64,000 bases of DNA from Streptomyces sp. ISL-98 (GCF_018614055.1 NZ_JAGGPB010000020.1:165012-229011); one strand, 5' to 3'; shown: positions 16,653-25,469, numbered from the stretch's first letter. The notes: generated by a model not told the origin, from the letters alone. Numbers and translations are program-made.

Positions 16653-17696
16653 TTGCGCCGGGTAACCAGGATTGCCACCGTGGCCATTGCGTCCACGGCC
16701 CTTGCACTTTCCGCCACCGCGTGTGGCAAGACGTCGGACTCCGCGTCCGGCTCCAAGGAAGCCAGCGCCGCCATCGCGTACGACATCGGCGGCCGCGGCG
16801 ACCAGTCCTTCAATGACGCGGCCTACGCCGGTCTGGCGAAGGCCGAGAAGGACCTCGACATCAAGGGCAACGACCAGGAGCCCTCCGAGGGCGAGTCGGA
16901 CGCCGACAAGGTCCAGCGCCTCACCGAGCTGGCCCGCTCCGGCAACAACCCGGTGATCGGTGTCGGTTTCGCCTACGCCCCGGCCATAAAGAAGGTCGCG
17001 CCGAAGTTCCCGAAGACCACCTTCGGCATCATCGACGACACCTCGGTGACCGGTAAGAACATCGCGAACATGGTCTTCAACGAGGAGCAGGGTTCGTACC
17101 TCGCCGGCGTCGCCGCCGCCAAGGCCACCAAGACCAACAAGGTCGGCTTCATCGGTGGTGTCGAGGTCCCGCTGATCAAGAAGTTCGAGGCGGGCTTCGC
17201 CCAGGGCGTCAAGGACACCAACCCCAAGGTCCAGGTGCTCAAGCAGTACCTGACCCAGCCGCCGAACTTCGACGGCTTCTCCAAGCCCGACCTCGGCAAG
17301 GCCGCTGCCCAGGGCCAGCTCGACAAGGGCGCCGACGTGGTCTACCACGCCGCGGGTCTCGCGGGCTCCGGCTCGATCGAGGCGGCTGCCACCGAAGGCA
17401 AGTGGGCCATCGGCGTCGACTCGGACCAGTACAACCAGGCCGGTCTGGCGAAGTACAAGGCCAAGATCCTTACGTCGGTCACCAAGGACGTCACCGACGC
17501 GGTCTACAACCTGATCAAGTCGGTCGTGGACGGCAAGCCGCAGTCCGGCGAGGTCCGCTACGGCCTCGACAAGGACGGCGTCGGCCTCTCCGACTCCAAC
17601 CCGGAGTACAAGAAGATGGCGGACCTCGTCGCCGCCGTCGACAAGGCGAAGGCCGACATCATCGCCGGCAAGATCAAGGTCAAGACCGCGCCGTAA
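16653..17696 (+). CDS. BMP-family nucleoside-binding lipoprotein
   Basis: This 347-residue exported protein has a lipoprotein signal peptide ending LSATACGK, with Cys24 as the lipidated residue. The mature part is a BMP/Med (PnrA-like) periplasmic-type binding protein. It has IAYDIGGRGDQSFNDAAYAG, the segment NPVIGVGFAYAPAI, TFGIIDD, FNEEQGSYLAGVAA, VGFIGGVEVPLIKKFEAGF and WAIGVDSDQ. Relatives bind purine or pyrimidine nucleosides and deliver them to an ABC importer, whose genes follow after a hairpin and an operator. A TTG start was chosen because GGAG lies about eight bases upstream and the signal peptide begins immediately. A degenerate copy of the nucleoside operator lies upstream. Confidence 0.93.
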   Translation: MRRVTRIATVAIASTALALSATACGKTSDSASGSKEASAAIAYDIGGRGDQSFNDAAYAGLAKAEKDLDIKGNDQEPSEGESDADKVQRLTELARSGNNPVIGVGFAYAPAIKKVAPKFPKTTFGIIDDTSVTGKNIANMVFNEEQGSYLAGVAAAKATKTNKVGFIGGVEVPLIKKFEAGFAQGVKDTNPKVQVLKQYLTQPPNFDGFSKPDLGKAAAQGQLDKGADVVYHAAGLAGSGSIEAAATEGKWAIGVDSDQYNQAGLAKYKAKILTSVTKDVTDAVYNLIKSVVDGKPQSGEVRYGLDKDGVGLSDSNPEYKKMADLVAAVDKAKADIIAGKIKVKTAP

Positions 17697-17720
17697 GGCC
17701 GCTGGTCACGACATGATCCC

Positions 17721-17760
17721 GGGGGTCCGGTGAGGCGGTTCCCGCCGCCTCTCCGGCCCC
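17721..17760. terminator. Terminator or attenuator hairpin after the BMP gene
   Basis: GAGGCGG (17732-17738) pairs with CCGCCTC (17745-17751), and flanking GGGG-TCCGG and CCGG-CCCC can extend the stem. It lies 25 bases past the lipoprotein stop and 40 bases before the next operator. It could let the binding protein be made in excess over the transporter. Confidence 0.65.
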
Positions 17761-17802
17761 TGGGCCGCATTCCCTGCTCAGTCTTTTCGATATTTGGCAT
17801 TG

Positions 17803-17814
17803 CTACGCGCGTAG
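17803..17814. promoter_or_regulatory. Nucleoside-regulon operator (upstream of ABC transporter operon)
   Basis: A perfect copy of CTACGCGCGTAG, 85 bases before the probable N-terminus of the ABC ATPase, after the hairpin that follows the lipoprotein gene. Confidence 0.8.
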
Positions 17815-17899
17815 ACAATCTCTCAGCACGATAGTTTCGCCGCGCCCTGCCTTCTGCCCCCGCTCCCGCCCTCCCGCTCCTTTCCGCCAAGGAGAGTGC

Positions 17900-19462
17900 G
17901 TCATCAACGCGTCCAGCCCGCCCCCCGCCGTAGAACTGCACGGCATCACCAAGCGCTTCCCCGGCGTCGTCGCCAACCACGACATCGACATCACCATCCG
18001 CAAGGGCACCGTGCATGCCCTCGTCGGTGAGAACGGTGCCGGCAAGTCGACCCTGATGAAGATCCTTTACGGCATGCAGAAGCCGGACGAGGGCACCATC
18101 ACCGTCGACGGGGAGCAGGTCAGCTTCCACAGCCCCGCCGACGCCATCGCACGCGGCATCGGCATGGTGCACCAGCACTTCATGCTCGCCGACAACCTCA
18201 CCGTCCTGGAGAACGTCGTTCTCGGCGGCGAGAAGCTGTACGGCATCGGCAACAGGGCCCGCACGAAGATCAAGGAGATCTCGGACGCGTACGGCCTGAA
18301 TGTGCGCCCCGACGCCCTGGTCGAGAACCTCGGTGTCGCCGACCGCCAGCGCGTGGAGATCCTCAAGGTCCTCTACCGCGGCGCCCGCATCCTCATCCTC
18401 GACGAGCCGACCGCGGTGCTCGTACCGCAGGAGGTCGACGCGCTCTTCGCCAACCTCCGCGAGCTCAAGTCCGAGGGCCTGACGGTCATCTTCATCTCGC
18501 ACAAGCTGGGCGAGGTCCTGTCGGTCGCCGACGACATCACCGTCATCAGGCGCGGCACGACCGTCGGCACGGCCGACCCGAAGAAGACCACCACCAAGCA
18601 GCTCGCGGAGCTGATGGTCGGCACCGAGCTCCCGTCGCCCGAGACCCGCGAGTCGACGGTCACCGACGTGCCGATGCTCCGCATCCAGAACCTCTGCCTG
18701 AACGCCGTCGACCCCGACGGCGTCGTGCGCGAGGTGCTGGCCGGGATCGACTTCACCATCCACAAGGGCGAAGTCCTCGGCATCGCGGGTGTCGAGGGCA
18801 ACGGCCAGGCCGAGCTCGTCGAGACGATCATGGGCCTGCGCGACCCGGACGGCGGCGTCATCACGCTCGACACCGCCGACATCTCGCACGCGCCGACCCG
18901 CAAGCGCCGCGAGAGCGGCATCGGCTACATCCCCGAGGACCGCCACCGGCACGGCCTGCTCCTCGAAGCCCCGCTGTGGGAGAACCGCATCCTCGGCCAC
19001 GTCACCGAGGAGCCCAACTCCAAGCGCGGACTGCTCGACCTGAAGGCCGCCCGCACCGACACCGAGCGGATCGTGCGCGAGTACGACGTCCGTACGCCCG
19101 GTATCGAGGTCACCGCGGCCTCCCTGTCCGGCGGCAACCAGCAGAAGCTGATCGTCGGCCGCGAGATGAGCCACGCCCCCAAGCTGCTGATCGCAGCACA
19201 CCCCACGCGCGGTGTGGACGTCGGCGCGCAGGCGCAGATCTGGGACCAGATCCGCGAGGCACGCCGCGAGGGACTGGCCGTACTGCTGATCTCCGCCGAC
19301 CTGGACGAGCTCATCGGGCTCTCCGACACCCTGCGGGTCATGTACCGCGGCCGCCTGGTCGCGGACGCCGACCCCGCCACCATCACCCCGGAGGAACTGG
19401 GCTCGGCCATGACCGGTGCCGCCACCGGCCACCTTGAGGCAGCCCCGGAGGACGAGGCCTGA
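17900..19462 (+). CDS. Nucleoside ABC transporter, double-domain ATPase; no standard start codon
   Basis: This is a 520-residue ATPase of the YufO/RbsA-like type with two nucleotide-binding domains. The first has GENGAGKST (Walker A), a Q-loop region MVHQHFMLADNLTV and LILDEPTAVL (Walker B). The second has the degenerate Walker A GVEGNGQAEL normal for this family and an intact signature LSGGNQQK. The conserved N-terminus VELHGITKRFPGVV is encoded from 17930, but no ATG, GTG or TTG occurs in this frame upstream of the GTG at 18011, which lies too far inside the first domain. AAGGAG at 17889-17894 points to initiation at GTC 17900 or ATC 17903; a sequencing error or recent mutation is the alternative. 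The stop overlaps the permease ATG by one base. Confidence 0.85.
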   Translation, partial: VINASSPPPAVELHGITKRFPGVVANHDIDITIRKGTVHALVGENGAGKSTLMKILYGMQKPDEGTITVDGEQVSFHSPADAIARGIGMVHQHFMLADNLTVLENVVLGGEKLYGIGNRARTKIKEISDAYGLNVRPDALVENLGVADRQRVEILKVLYRGARILILDEPTAVLVPQEVDALFANLRELKSEGLTVIFISHKLGEVLSVADDITVIRRGTTVGTADPKKTTTKQLAELMVGTELPSPETRESTVTDVPMLRIQNLCLNAVDPDGVVREVLAGIDFTIHKGEVLGIAGVEGNGQAELVETIMGLRDPDGGVITLDTADISHAPTRKRRESGIGYIPEDRHRHGLLLEAPLWENRILGHVTEEPNSKRGLLDLKAARTDTERIVREYDVRTPGIEVTAASLSGGNQQKLIVGREMSHAPKLLIAAHPTRGVDVGAQAQIWDQIREARREGLAVLLISADLDELIGLSDTLRVMYRGRLVADADPATITPEELGSAMTGAATGHLEAAPEDEA

Positions 19463-20574
19463 TGAAGAAATTCGACAAGGACCGGCTGATCCTGGGCCTC
19501 GCCGGCCCAGTGCTCGCACTGGTCGTCGCCATCGCGCTCACCTCGGTGGTGCTGCTCGCATCGGGCCGCGACCCGTTCGAGCCGTACACGCTGATGATCG
19601 AGAGCGCCCAGTTCGCCGACATCCAGGTTCTGATCCTCAACCAGGCCGGCACGTACTACCTCGCGGCGCTCGCCGTGGCCGTCGGCTTCCGCATGAACCT
19701 CTTCAACATCGGCGTCGACGGCCAGTACCGTCTCGCCGCGATGATGGCGGCCCTGGCCGGCGCCGCCGTCGAGCTGCCCGGCCCGCTGCACATCGCGCTG
19801 ATCGTGATCGTCGCGATGCTGACCGGTGCGTTCTGGGCCGGTATCGCGGGTGTTCTCAAGACCCTGCGCGGGGTGAGCGAGGTCGTCTCCACGATCATGC
19901 TCAACGCGATCGCCACCAGCCTGATCGCCTGGCTGATCCTCACGGACAACTTCGGCGTGCAGCTCCCGGGTTCCAACGACCTGACCACCGGCGAGATCTC
20001 GGAGTCCGGCTGGTTCCCGAGCGTGAGCGCGGGCGCCGGCGGCGAGATCTACGGCTTCACGTTCGTGGCCTTCGCGCTCGGCGTCGTCTACTGGTTCATC
20101 CTCAACCGCACCCGCTTCGGCTTCGACCTGCGCGCCACCGGCGCCAGCCAGACCGCCGCCGCGGCCTCCGGTGTCGACGCCAAGAAGATGATCCTCACCG
20201 CCATGCTGATCTCGGGCGGCGTCGCCGGTCTTGCCGGTATGCCGACACTGCTGGGCGACACCCATACGTACAGCCTCAGCTTCCCGACCGGCATCGGCTT
20301 CACGGGCATCACCATCGCCCTGCTCGGCCGCAACAACCCGATCGGCATCTTCTTCAGCGCGCTCCTGATCGCCTTCCTGGACAAGGCGTCCGCCGCGCTC
20401 GACCAGCACGGTTACGAGAAGGAGATCGCCACGATCATGCAGGGCCTGATCGTGATCGCGGTCGTCGTCAGTTACGAACTCGTCCGCCGCTACGGGCTCC
20501 GACGCCAGCAGCAGAAGGTGGGCGAAGAGCTCGCCGCAGCCGCCCGCAAGAACCGTGAGGAGGTGGCGGCGTAA
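19462..20574 (+). CDS. Nucleoside ABC transporter permease 1 (YufP-like)
   Basis: This 370-residue polytopic membrane protein begins with a polar FDKDRLIL segment, then a long hydrophobic helix. It has the family sequences FRMNLFNIGVDGQYRLAAMMAA, VSEVVSTIMLNAIATSLIAWLI and GITIALLGRNNPIGIFFSALL, typical of the BPD_transp_2 permeases of the BMP-dependent nucleoside importers. It forms a channel with the following permease and is energised by the preceding ATPase. It overlaps the ATPase stop by one base and its own stop overlaps the next start (TAATG), so the stoichiometry is probably set by translational coupling. The charged tail after the last helix (RRYGLRRQQQKVGEEL) is cytoplasmic. Confidence 0.92.
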   Translation: MKKFDKDRLILGLAGPVLALVVAIALTSVVLLASGRDPFEPYTLMIESAQFADIQVLILNQAGTYYLAALAVAVGFRMNLFNIGVDGQYRLAAMMAALAGAAVELPGPLHIALIVIVAMLTGAFWAGIAGVLKTLRGVSEVVSTIMLNAIATSLIAWLILTDNFGVQLPGSNDLTTGEISESGWFPSVSAGAGGEIYGFTFVAFALGVVYWFILNRTRFGFDLRATGASQTAAAASGVDAKKMILTAMLISGGVAGLAGMPTLLGDTHTYSLSFPTGIGFTGITIALLGRNNPIGIFFSALLIAFLDKASAALDQHGYEKEIATIMQGLIVIAVVVSYELVRRYGLRRQQQKVGEELAAAARKNREEVAA

Positions 20575-21836
20575 TGAGTACAAGCACTGTCTCCGCCGTG
20601 AGCGCGGCGCCCAAGAAGAGCGCCCGCCGCAAACTGTCCACCCCTGTCGTCCTGCTGATCATCGCGGGCGGGCTCGCCCTGGTCTCTCTGGTCCGCATCA
20701 TCAGCGGCGCCGACGACCTGACCTCCGTCGGCCAGGTCTCCGGCGCGCTCCAGCTCGCCATCCCGATCGGCCTCGCCGGTCTCGGCGGCCTCTGGGCCGA
20801 GCGCGCGGGCGTCGTCAACATCGGCCTCGAAGGCATGATGATCCTCGGCACCTGGTTCGGCGCCTACGCCGGCTACCAGTGGGGTCCGTGGACGGGTGTC
20901 GCCTTCGGCATCCTCGGCGGCGCGATCGGCGGTCTGCTGCACGCGATCATCACGGTCACCTTCGGCGTGAACCACATCGTCTCCGGTGTGGCCATCAACA
21001 TCCTCGCCGTCGGCGCCACCCGCTACCTGTCCAACTTCACCTTCGACAAGGTCGAGGGCGGTTCCTCCAAGCAGTCCCCACGGATCGACTCGATCACCTC
21101 GGTCACCGTTCCAGGGTTGTCGGACTGGCTACGGGACCTGCAGGGCAAACACTGGTTCTTCATCTCGGACGTCGCCGGCGTCCTCGGCGGCCTGGTGACC
21201 AACCTGTCGCTGCTGACCATCGTTGCGCTGCTGCTGATCCCGGCCACCATCTGGATCCTCTGGCACACGGCCTTCGGCCTGCGGCTGCGCTCCTGCGGTG
21301 AGAACCCGATGGCCGCCGAGTCCCTCGGCGTCAACGTCTACAAGTACAAGTACATCGCCGTCGTCGTCTCCGGCGGACTCGCCGGTCTCGCGGGCGCCTT
21401 CCTGGCCATCGTCGCCACCGGCATCTACCAGGAGGGCCAGACCGGCGGCCGCGGCTACATCGGTCTCGCCGCGATGATCTTCGGTAACTGGATGCCCGGC
21501 GGAATGGCGCTCGGCGCCGGACTCTTCGGCTTCACCGACAGCCTCAAGCTGCGCGGTGGCGCCGAGAACGTCCACGCGATGCTGCTCCTGCTGGCGATCC
21601 TGCTGGTGATCGTCGTGCTCTGGCAGCTGTACAAGAAGAAGTACCTGCCCGCCCTGATCTCCGCCGTCGTCGCCGGGGTGCTGTTCACCTGGTACGCGCT
21701 GACGGACGAGGTCCCGAGCCAGTTCGTGGACGCCGCGCCGTACGTCACCACGCTGCTCGTCCTGGCACTCTCCGCCCAACGGCTCCGCATGCCGAAGGCG
21801 GACGGCATGCCGTACCGCAAGGGCCAGGGCAAATGA
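20574..21836 (+). CDS. Nucleoside ABC transporter permease 2 (YufQ-like)
   Basis: This 420-residue membrane protein is the partner permease. After a charged N-terminus it has multiple hydrophobic helices and the conserved stretch LGGLWAERAGVVNIGLEGMM, then GVNHIVSGVAINILAVGATR, GLRLRSCGENPMAAESLGV and GRGYIGLAAMIFGNW, all diagnostic of the second permease of this importer type. A C-terminal extension of about three further helices (LPALISAVVAGVLFTWYALT) follows the usual core. The last four bases overlap the cytidine deaminase start as ATGA, linking uptake and the first catabolic step in one transcript. Confidence 0.92.
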   Translation: MSTSTVSAVSAAPKKSARRKLSTPVVLLIIAGGLALVSLVRIISGADDLTSVGQVSGALQLAIPIGLAGLGGLWAERAGVVNIGLEGMMILGTWFGAYAGYQWGPWTGVAFGILGGAIGGLLHAIITVTFGVNHIVSGVAINILAVGATRYLSNFTFDKVEGGSSKQSPRIDSITSVTVPGLSDWLRDLQGKHWFFISDVAGVLGGLVTNLSLLTIVALLLIPATIWILWHTAFGLRLRSCGENPMAAESLGVNVYKYKYIAVVVSGGLAGLAGAFLAIVATGIYQEGQTGGRGYIGLAAMIFGNWMPGGMALGAGLFGFTDSLKLRGGAENVHAMLLLLAILLVIVVLWQLYKKKYLPALISAVVAGVLFTWYALTDEVPSQFVDAAPYVTTLLVLALSAQRLRMPKADGMPYRKGQGK

Positions 21837-22234
21837 CGGACGCCGCGGTCAAGGCCGACTGGGACGCCCTGAAGGAGGCGGCGCGCGAGGCGATGTCCCA
21901 TGCGTACGCCCCCTACTCGGGCTACCCGGTCGGCGCCGCGGCCCTCGTCGACGACGGCCGCACGGTCGTCGGCTGCAACGTCGAGAACGCGTCGTACGGC
22001 CTCTCGCTGTGTGCCGAGTGCGGCCTCGTGTCGCAGCTCAACGCCACGGGCGGCGGCCGTCTGACGCACTTCGTGTGCGTCGACGGCCGGGGCGACATCC
22101 TGATGCCGTGCGGCCGCTGTCGTCAGCTGCTGTACGAATTCGGGGGCCCCGCACTCCTCCTGGAGACGTCGACGGGCATCCGTACGCTCGCCGACATGCT
22201 TCCCGACGCGTTCGGGCCACAGCACCTGGCATGA
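21833..22234 (+). CDS. cdd: Cytidine deaminase
   Basis: This 133-residue enzyme is the normal size of tetrameric cytidine deaminase. The zinc site is formed by LCAECGL (Cys-Ala-Glu, with the catalytic glutamate) and PCGRCRQLLYEF. The substrate loop is GCNVENASYGLS, and PYSGYPVGAAAL is the usual N-terminal strand. It deaminates cytidine and deoxycytidine to uridine and deoxyuridine. It is coupled to the nucleoside permease by an ATGA overlap, and a terminator hairpin follows six bases after its stop. The operon order ATPase, permease, permease, cdd is the expected one for nucleoside salvage. Confidence 0.96.
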   Translation: MTDAAVKADWDALKEAAREAMSHAYAPYSGYPVGAAALVDDGRTVVGCNVENASYGLSLCAECGLVSQLNATGGGRLTHFVCVDGRGDILMPCGRCRQLLYEFGGPALLLETSTGIRTLADMLPDAFGPQHLA

Positions 22235-22239
22235 CGAAC

Positions 22240-22278
22240 CGGCCCTTCCGACACGGCATCATCCGGTCGGAAGGGCCG
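22240..22278. terminator. Terminator hairpin after cdd
   Basis: CGGCCCTTCCGAC pairs perfectly with GTCGGAAGGGCCG across a 13-base loop, followed by CTGCGTTTTCTC. It ends the transporter-cdd operon; deoA has its own operator just downstream. Confidence 0.8.
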
Positions 22279-22294
22279 CTGCGTTTTCTCATCT

Positions 22295-22306
22295 CTATGC
22301 GCGTAG
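22295..22306. promoter_or_regulatory. Nucleoside-regulon operator (upstream of deoA)
   Basis: CTATGCGCGTAG differs from the perfect palindrome CTACGCGCGTAG at one base. It ends 34 bases before the deoA start and just after the cdd terminator. Confidence 0.75.
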
Positions 22307-22340
22307 AAACACTCTCCGTACGCCGGAAGGAACCCACTCC

Positions 22341-23618
22341 ATGGACGTCATCTCCGTCATCCGAACCAAGCGTGACCGGGGCGAACTGAGCCCAGAGCAG
22401 ATCGACTGGGTCATCGACGCGTACACGCGCGGCGAGGTCGCCGACGAGCAGATGTCCGCCCTGGCCATGGCGATCCTGCTCAACGGCATGAACCGCACCG
22501 AGATCGCCCGCTGGACGGCGGCGATGATCGCCTCCGGCGAGCGCATGAACTTCGACTCGCTCTCCCGCCCCACCGCCGACAAGCACTCCACGGGCGGCGT
22601 CGGCGACAAGATCACGCTGCCGCTGGCCCCCCTCGTCGCCGCGTGCGGCGCGGCCGTGCCCCAGCTCTCCGGACGCGGCCTCGGCCACACCGGCGGCACG
22701 CTCGACAAGCTGGAGTCCATCCCCGGCTGGCGCGCACTGCTCTCCAACGAGGAGATGCTCAACGTCCTGGAGTCCACCGGCGCGGTCATCTGCGCGGCGG
22801 GCGACGGCCTGGCCCCTGCCGACAAGAAGCTCTACGCCCTGCGCGACGTCACGGGCACGGTCGAAGCCATCCCGCTGATCGCCTCCTCCATCATGTCGAA
22901 GAAGATCGCCGAGGGTACGGGCTCGCTCGTCCTGGACGTCAAGGTCGGCTCCGGTGCCTTCATGAAGAACATCGAGGACGCCCGCGAGCTCGCCGCCACG
23001 ATGGTCGGCCTCGGCACCGACCACGGCGTGCGCACGGTCGCCCTCCTCACCGACATGGGCACCCCCCTCGGCCTCACCGCGGGCAACGCCCTCGAAGTCC
23101 GCGAATCCGTCGAGGTGCTGGCCGGCGGCGGCCCCCAGGACGTCGTGGAGCTGACCCTCGCCCTGGCCCGCGAAATGCTCGACGCGGCCGGCCTGAAGGA
23201 CGCCGACCCGGCCAGGGCGCTCGCCGACGGCTCCGCGATGGACGTCTGGCGCCGCATGATCAGGGCCCAGGGCGGCGACCCGGACGCGGCGCTCCCCGTC
23301 GCCCGCGAGCAGCACATCGTGCGCGCCACCTCGACCGGCGTCCTCACCACCCTCGACGCCTACGGGGTCGGCGTGGCCGCCTGGCGCCTCGGCGCGGGCC
23401 GCGCCCGCAAGGAGGACAAGGTCCAGGCGGGCGCGGGCATCGAACTCCACGCGAAGCCGGGCGACAAGGTCACGGCCGGCCAGCCGCTGATGACCCTGCA
23501 CACGGACACGCCGGAGAAGTTCGAGTACGCCCTCGAGGCGCTCGACGGCGGTGTCCTGACCGCCCCCGAGGGCACGGAGTTCACCCCGAACCCGATCGTC
23601 CTGGGCCGCATCGCCTGA
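22341..23618 (+). CDS. deoA: Thymidine (pyrimidine-nucleoside) phosphorylase
   Basis: This 425-residue protein is full length for the family. The glycosyltransferase-3-like N-terminal helices include SPEQIDWVIDAYTRGEV and MAMAILLNGM. The phosphate-binding signature is DKHSTGGVGDKITL, followed by SGRGLGHTGGTLDKLE. The segment IASSIMSKKIAEGTGSLVLD is near-invariant, and the C-terminal domain includes the biotinyl-like LHAKPGDKVTAGQPL. It converts thymidine, deoxyuridine or uridine plus phosphate to base and (deoxy)ribose 1-phosphate. It stands alone between the cdd terminator and its own strong terminator, with an operator of the nucleoside regulon before it. The ATG has GGAAGGAA upstream. Confidence 0.96.
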   Translation: MDVISVIRTKRDRGELSPEQIDWVIDAYTRGEVADEQMSALAMAILLNGMNRTEIARWTAAMIASGERMNFDSLSRPTADKHSTGGVGDKITLPLAPLVAACGAAVPQLSGRGLGHTGGTLDKLESIPGWRALLSNEEMLNVLESTGAVICAAGDGLAPADKKLYALRDVTGTVEAIPLIASSIMSKKIAEGTGSLVLDVKVGSGAFMKNIEDARELAATMVGLGTDHGVRTVALLTDMGTPLGLTAGNALEVRESVEVLAGGGPQDVVELTLALAREMLDAAGLKDADPARALADGSAMDVWRRMIRAQGGDPDAALPVAREQHIVRATSTGVLTTLDAYGVGVAAWRLGAGRARKEDKVQAGAGIELHAKPGDKVTAGQPLMTLHTDTPEKFEYALEALDGGVLTAPEGTEFTPNPIVLGRIA

Positions 23619-23647
23619 CGGCTTCGTACAGCTCCGTGCCGCACTGA

Positions 23648-23687
23648 ACGGGACCGGTGGATCACTCCACCGGTCCCGTCCTGTTTT
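23648..23687. terminator. Rho-independent terminator after deoA
   Basis: A perfect 14-bp stem (ACGGGACCGGTGGA, with complement at 23666-23679) and TCAC loop is followed by CCTGTTTT. It is the most canonical terminator in the window. Confidence 0.9.
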
Positions 23688-23705
23688 CCCGGGGAGCGCG
23701 CGGCG

Positions 23706-24020
23706 ATGAGTTACGGCCGCCGCGCGGGTCTCCCTGGTGTGGATGCCCCGATGCCGATCGTTCTCGTCGTCTCCGGCCGCTTGACGCCGGGCGACGTACC
23801 CAGGCTGTGCGACGCACTCGACGAGCTGCTGCACGGGTCCGCGGCCACCGAGGCGATCTGCGACGTCGGCGCGCTCGCCGACGCGGATCTCACCGCCGTC
23901 GAAGCAGTGGCCCGGCTGCGCCTCACCGCGCGCAGAGCGGGCTGTCGAATGCGACTGCGCGGCGCCCCGCAGGAACTGCTGGTGCTGCTTGAACTCCTTG
24001 GGCTCGGCGAAGTCGCATAG
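23706..24020 (+). CDS. STAS-domain protein (anti-sigma factor antagonist-like)
   Basis: This 104-residue protein has the STAS fold pattern. A beta strand VLVVSGRLTPGDVPRLCDAL is followed by the region where the phosphorylatable serine normally lies, here CDVGALADADLTAVEAVARL, in which Ala-Asp-Ala replaces the usual D-S/T-S. A final helix is rich in leucine (LLVLLELLGLGEVA). STAS proteins bind anti-sigma kinases or take part in lipid transport (MlaB-like). Lack of an obvious serine at the switch position suggests it may not be controlled by phosphorylation. It stands alone between the deoA terminator and the exopolysaccharide locus, so the context gives no role. Confidence 0.75.
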   Translation: MSYGRRAGLPGVDAPMPIVLVVSGRLTPGDVPRLCDALDELLHGSAATEAICDVGALADADLTAVEAVARLRLTARRAGCRMRLRGAPQELLVLLELLGLGEVA

Positions 24021-24287
24021 GGGCCGTTCAGCGGACTGTACTTCTTTTGCGGCGATCACCCGATTGGCTATTTCCGCAGAAGCGCACAGCGGATGATCGT
24101 GCACGTCAGCGCCCTGACAGAGGTATATCCGGGCGCGATCCAAATGGCCGTACGGGCGAGTTCGGCGTGATTTTCCAACTAGCTTTCTGCCAAAGTGCAC
24201 TCCTGATTTTGTCGCCCTGATTCAATGCCGAAATCCGCGGTTACTTTCTCGGCCAGTTCTATGGTCCACGTACGAAGAGAGCCGCAC
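24021..24287. other. Promoter region before the exopolysaccharide locus
   Basis: About 270 bases without a supported gene and noticeably more AT-rich than its surroundings (for example around 24046-24080 and 24170-24260). It should contain the promoter of the downstream operon. Two in-frame ATG codons here (24225, 24261) would extend the first glycosyltransferase but lack a ribosome-binding site. Confidence 0.45.
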
Positions 24288-25469
24288 GTGCTGCAAAGAA
24301 GTTGGACTGAGAACAGCCAACTGACGGTTTTTCATCTGGTCCAGCCGGTCGAGGGGGGAGTCGCACGCGTTGTCACCGACCTTGTCCGGGCGCAGGCCGG
24401 CGAAGGTCTGCGGACCGTCGTGGCCTGCCCCCCGGGTGGTGCGCTGGCGTACGAGGCCGCCCAGGCCGGAGCGCGCGTACACACCTGGCCCGCCGTACGC
24501 GCCCCCGGCCCCCAACTGGCCAGGGAAGTCATGACCGCCGCCCGCCTGATCCGCGAAGCCCGCCCCCACGTCGTGCACGCCCACAGCGCCAAGGCCGGGC
24601 TCGCCGGCCGCCTCGCCGTACGCGGACGTGTCCCGACGGTCTTTCAGCCGCACGCCTGGTCCTTCGACGCCGTACAGGGCCGCGAGGCTGGCATGGCGCT
24701 GAAGTGGGAGCGGTACGGCGCCCGTTGGAGCACCCGCACGCTGTGCGTCAGCGAGAGCGAACGCCGGGCGGGGGAGGAGGCCGGAATCGCCGCCCACTGG
24801 TCGGTGATCCGTAACGGCATCGACCTCCGCCACTTCCGCCCCGACGAGGGCACGAGCCGCGCGCCCGCCCGCGCCGCCCTGCCGCTGCTGTCCGGGATGC
24901 CTGCCGGGGCGCCGCTGGTGGTCTGCGTCGGACGGCTGTGCCGGCAGAAGGGCCAGGACATCCTGCTGCGCGCCTGGCAGCGGGTGGCATCGGCGGTGAC
25001 CGGCGCCCGCCTTGTGCTGGTCGGAGACGGGCCCGAACAGGAGCTTCTGAAGAGCCTTGCCCCGCCCGGCGTGCTGTTCGCGGGGGCGAGCCGGGACGTC
25101 CGCCCCTGGTTCCACGCGGCGGACGTAGTCGTACTGCCCTCGCGCTGGGAGGGCATGGCCCTCGCCCCGCTCGAAGCGATGGCCTGCGGCAGGCCCGTCG
25201 TGCTGTCCGACGTCAGCGGCGCCAGGGAGAGCCTGCCGCCCGGCCACGCGGCGCACTGTCTCGTACCGCCCGAAGACCCGGCGGCGCTCGCGGCGGCGCT
25301 CGCCGGGCTGCTGGCCGACCCGAAGCTGCGGGACGACCTGGGCCGCCGGGCCCAGGCCCACACACGGGCGGCCTGCGACGTACGGACGACAGCGGCAGCC
25401 GTCTCCGGTCTCTATCAGGAACTTCTCAGCCTGCCCCAGCCCAAGACGAGGACGCGCACCAAGCGATGA
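24288..25469 (+). CDS. Family 4 glycosyltransferase of the exopolysaccharide locus
   Basis: This GT-B protein of about 393 residues has the GT4 pattern. The first strand with glycine loop is TVFHLVQPVEGGVARVV, then VVHAHSAKAGLAGRL, the linker NGIDLRHFRP, the second-domain start VVCVGRLCRQKGQDILLRAW, and the donor-binding region VVLPSRWEGMALAPLEAMACG, in which E-x7-E is EGMALAPLE. It should transfer a nucleotide-activated sugar to a lipid-linked acceptor on the cytoplasmic side. I prefer the GTG start because GAAGAGAG lies about ten bases before it; ATG codons 27 and 63 bases upstream would add 9 or 21 residues. The stop overlaps the sugar-phosphate transferase start (ATGA). Confidence 0.85.
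   Translation: MLQRSWTENSQLTVFHLVQPVEGGVARVVTDLVRAQAGEGLRTVVACPPGGALAYEAAQAGARVHTWPAVRAPGPQLAREVMTAARLIREARPHVVHAHSAKAGLAGRLAVRGRVPTVFQPHAWSFDAVQGREAGMALKWERYGARWSTRTLCVSESERRAGEEAGIAAHWSVIRNGIDLRHFRPDEGTSRAPARAALPLLSGMPAGAPLVVCVGRLCRQKGQDILLRAWQRVASAVTGARLVLVGDGPEQELLKSLAPPGVLFAGASRDVRPWFHAADVVVLPSRWEGMALAPLEAMACGRPVVLSDVSGARESLPPGHAAHCLVPPEDPAALAAALAGLLADPKLRDDLGRRAQAHTRAACDVRTTAAAVSGLYQELLSLPQPKTRTRTKR

Noticed and set aside
17896..17898. GTG at 17896 as start of the nucleoside ABC ATPase
   Set aside because: It is in a different frame from the conserved N-terminus; reading on gives an Arg/His-rich nonsense peptide rather than an ABC domain.
23706..24020. STAS protein as a classical phosphorylatable anti-sigma antagonist
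   Set aside because: The serine expected at the switch motif is not present (Ala-Asp-Ala), and no anti-sigma kinase gene is adjacent.
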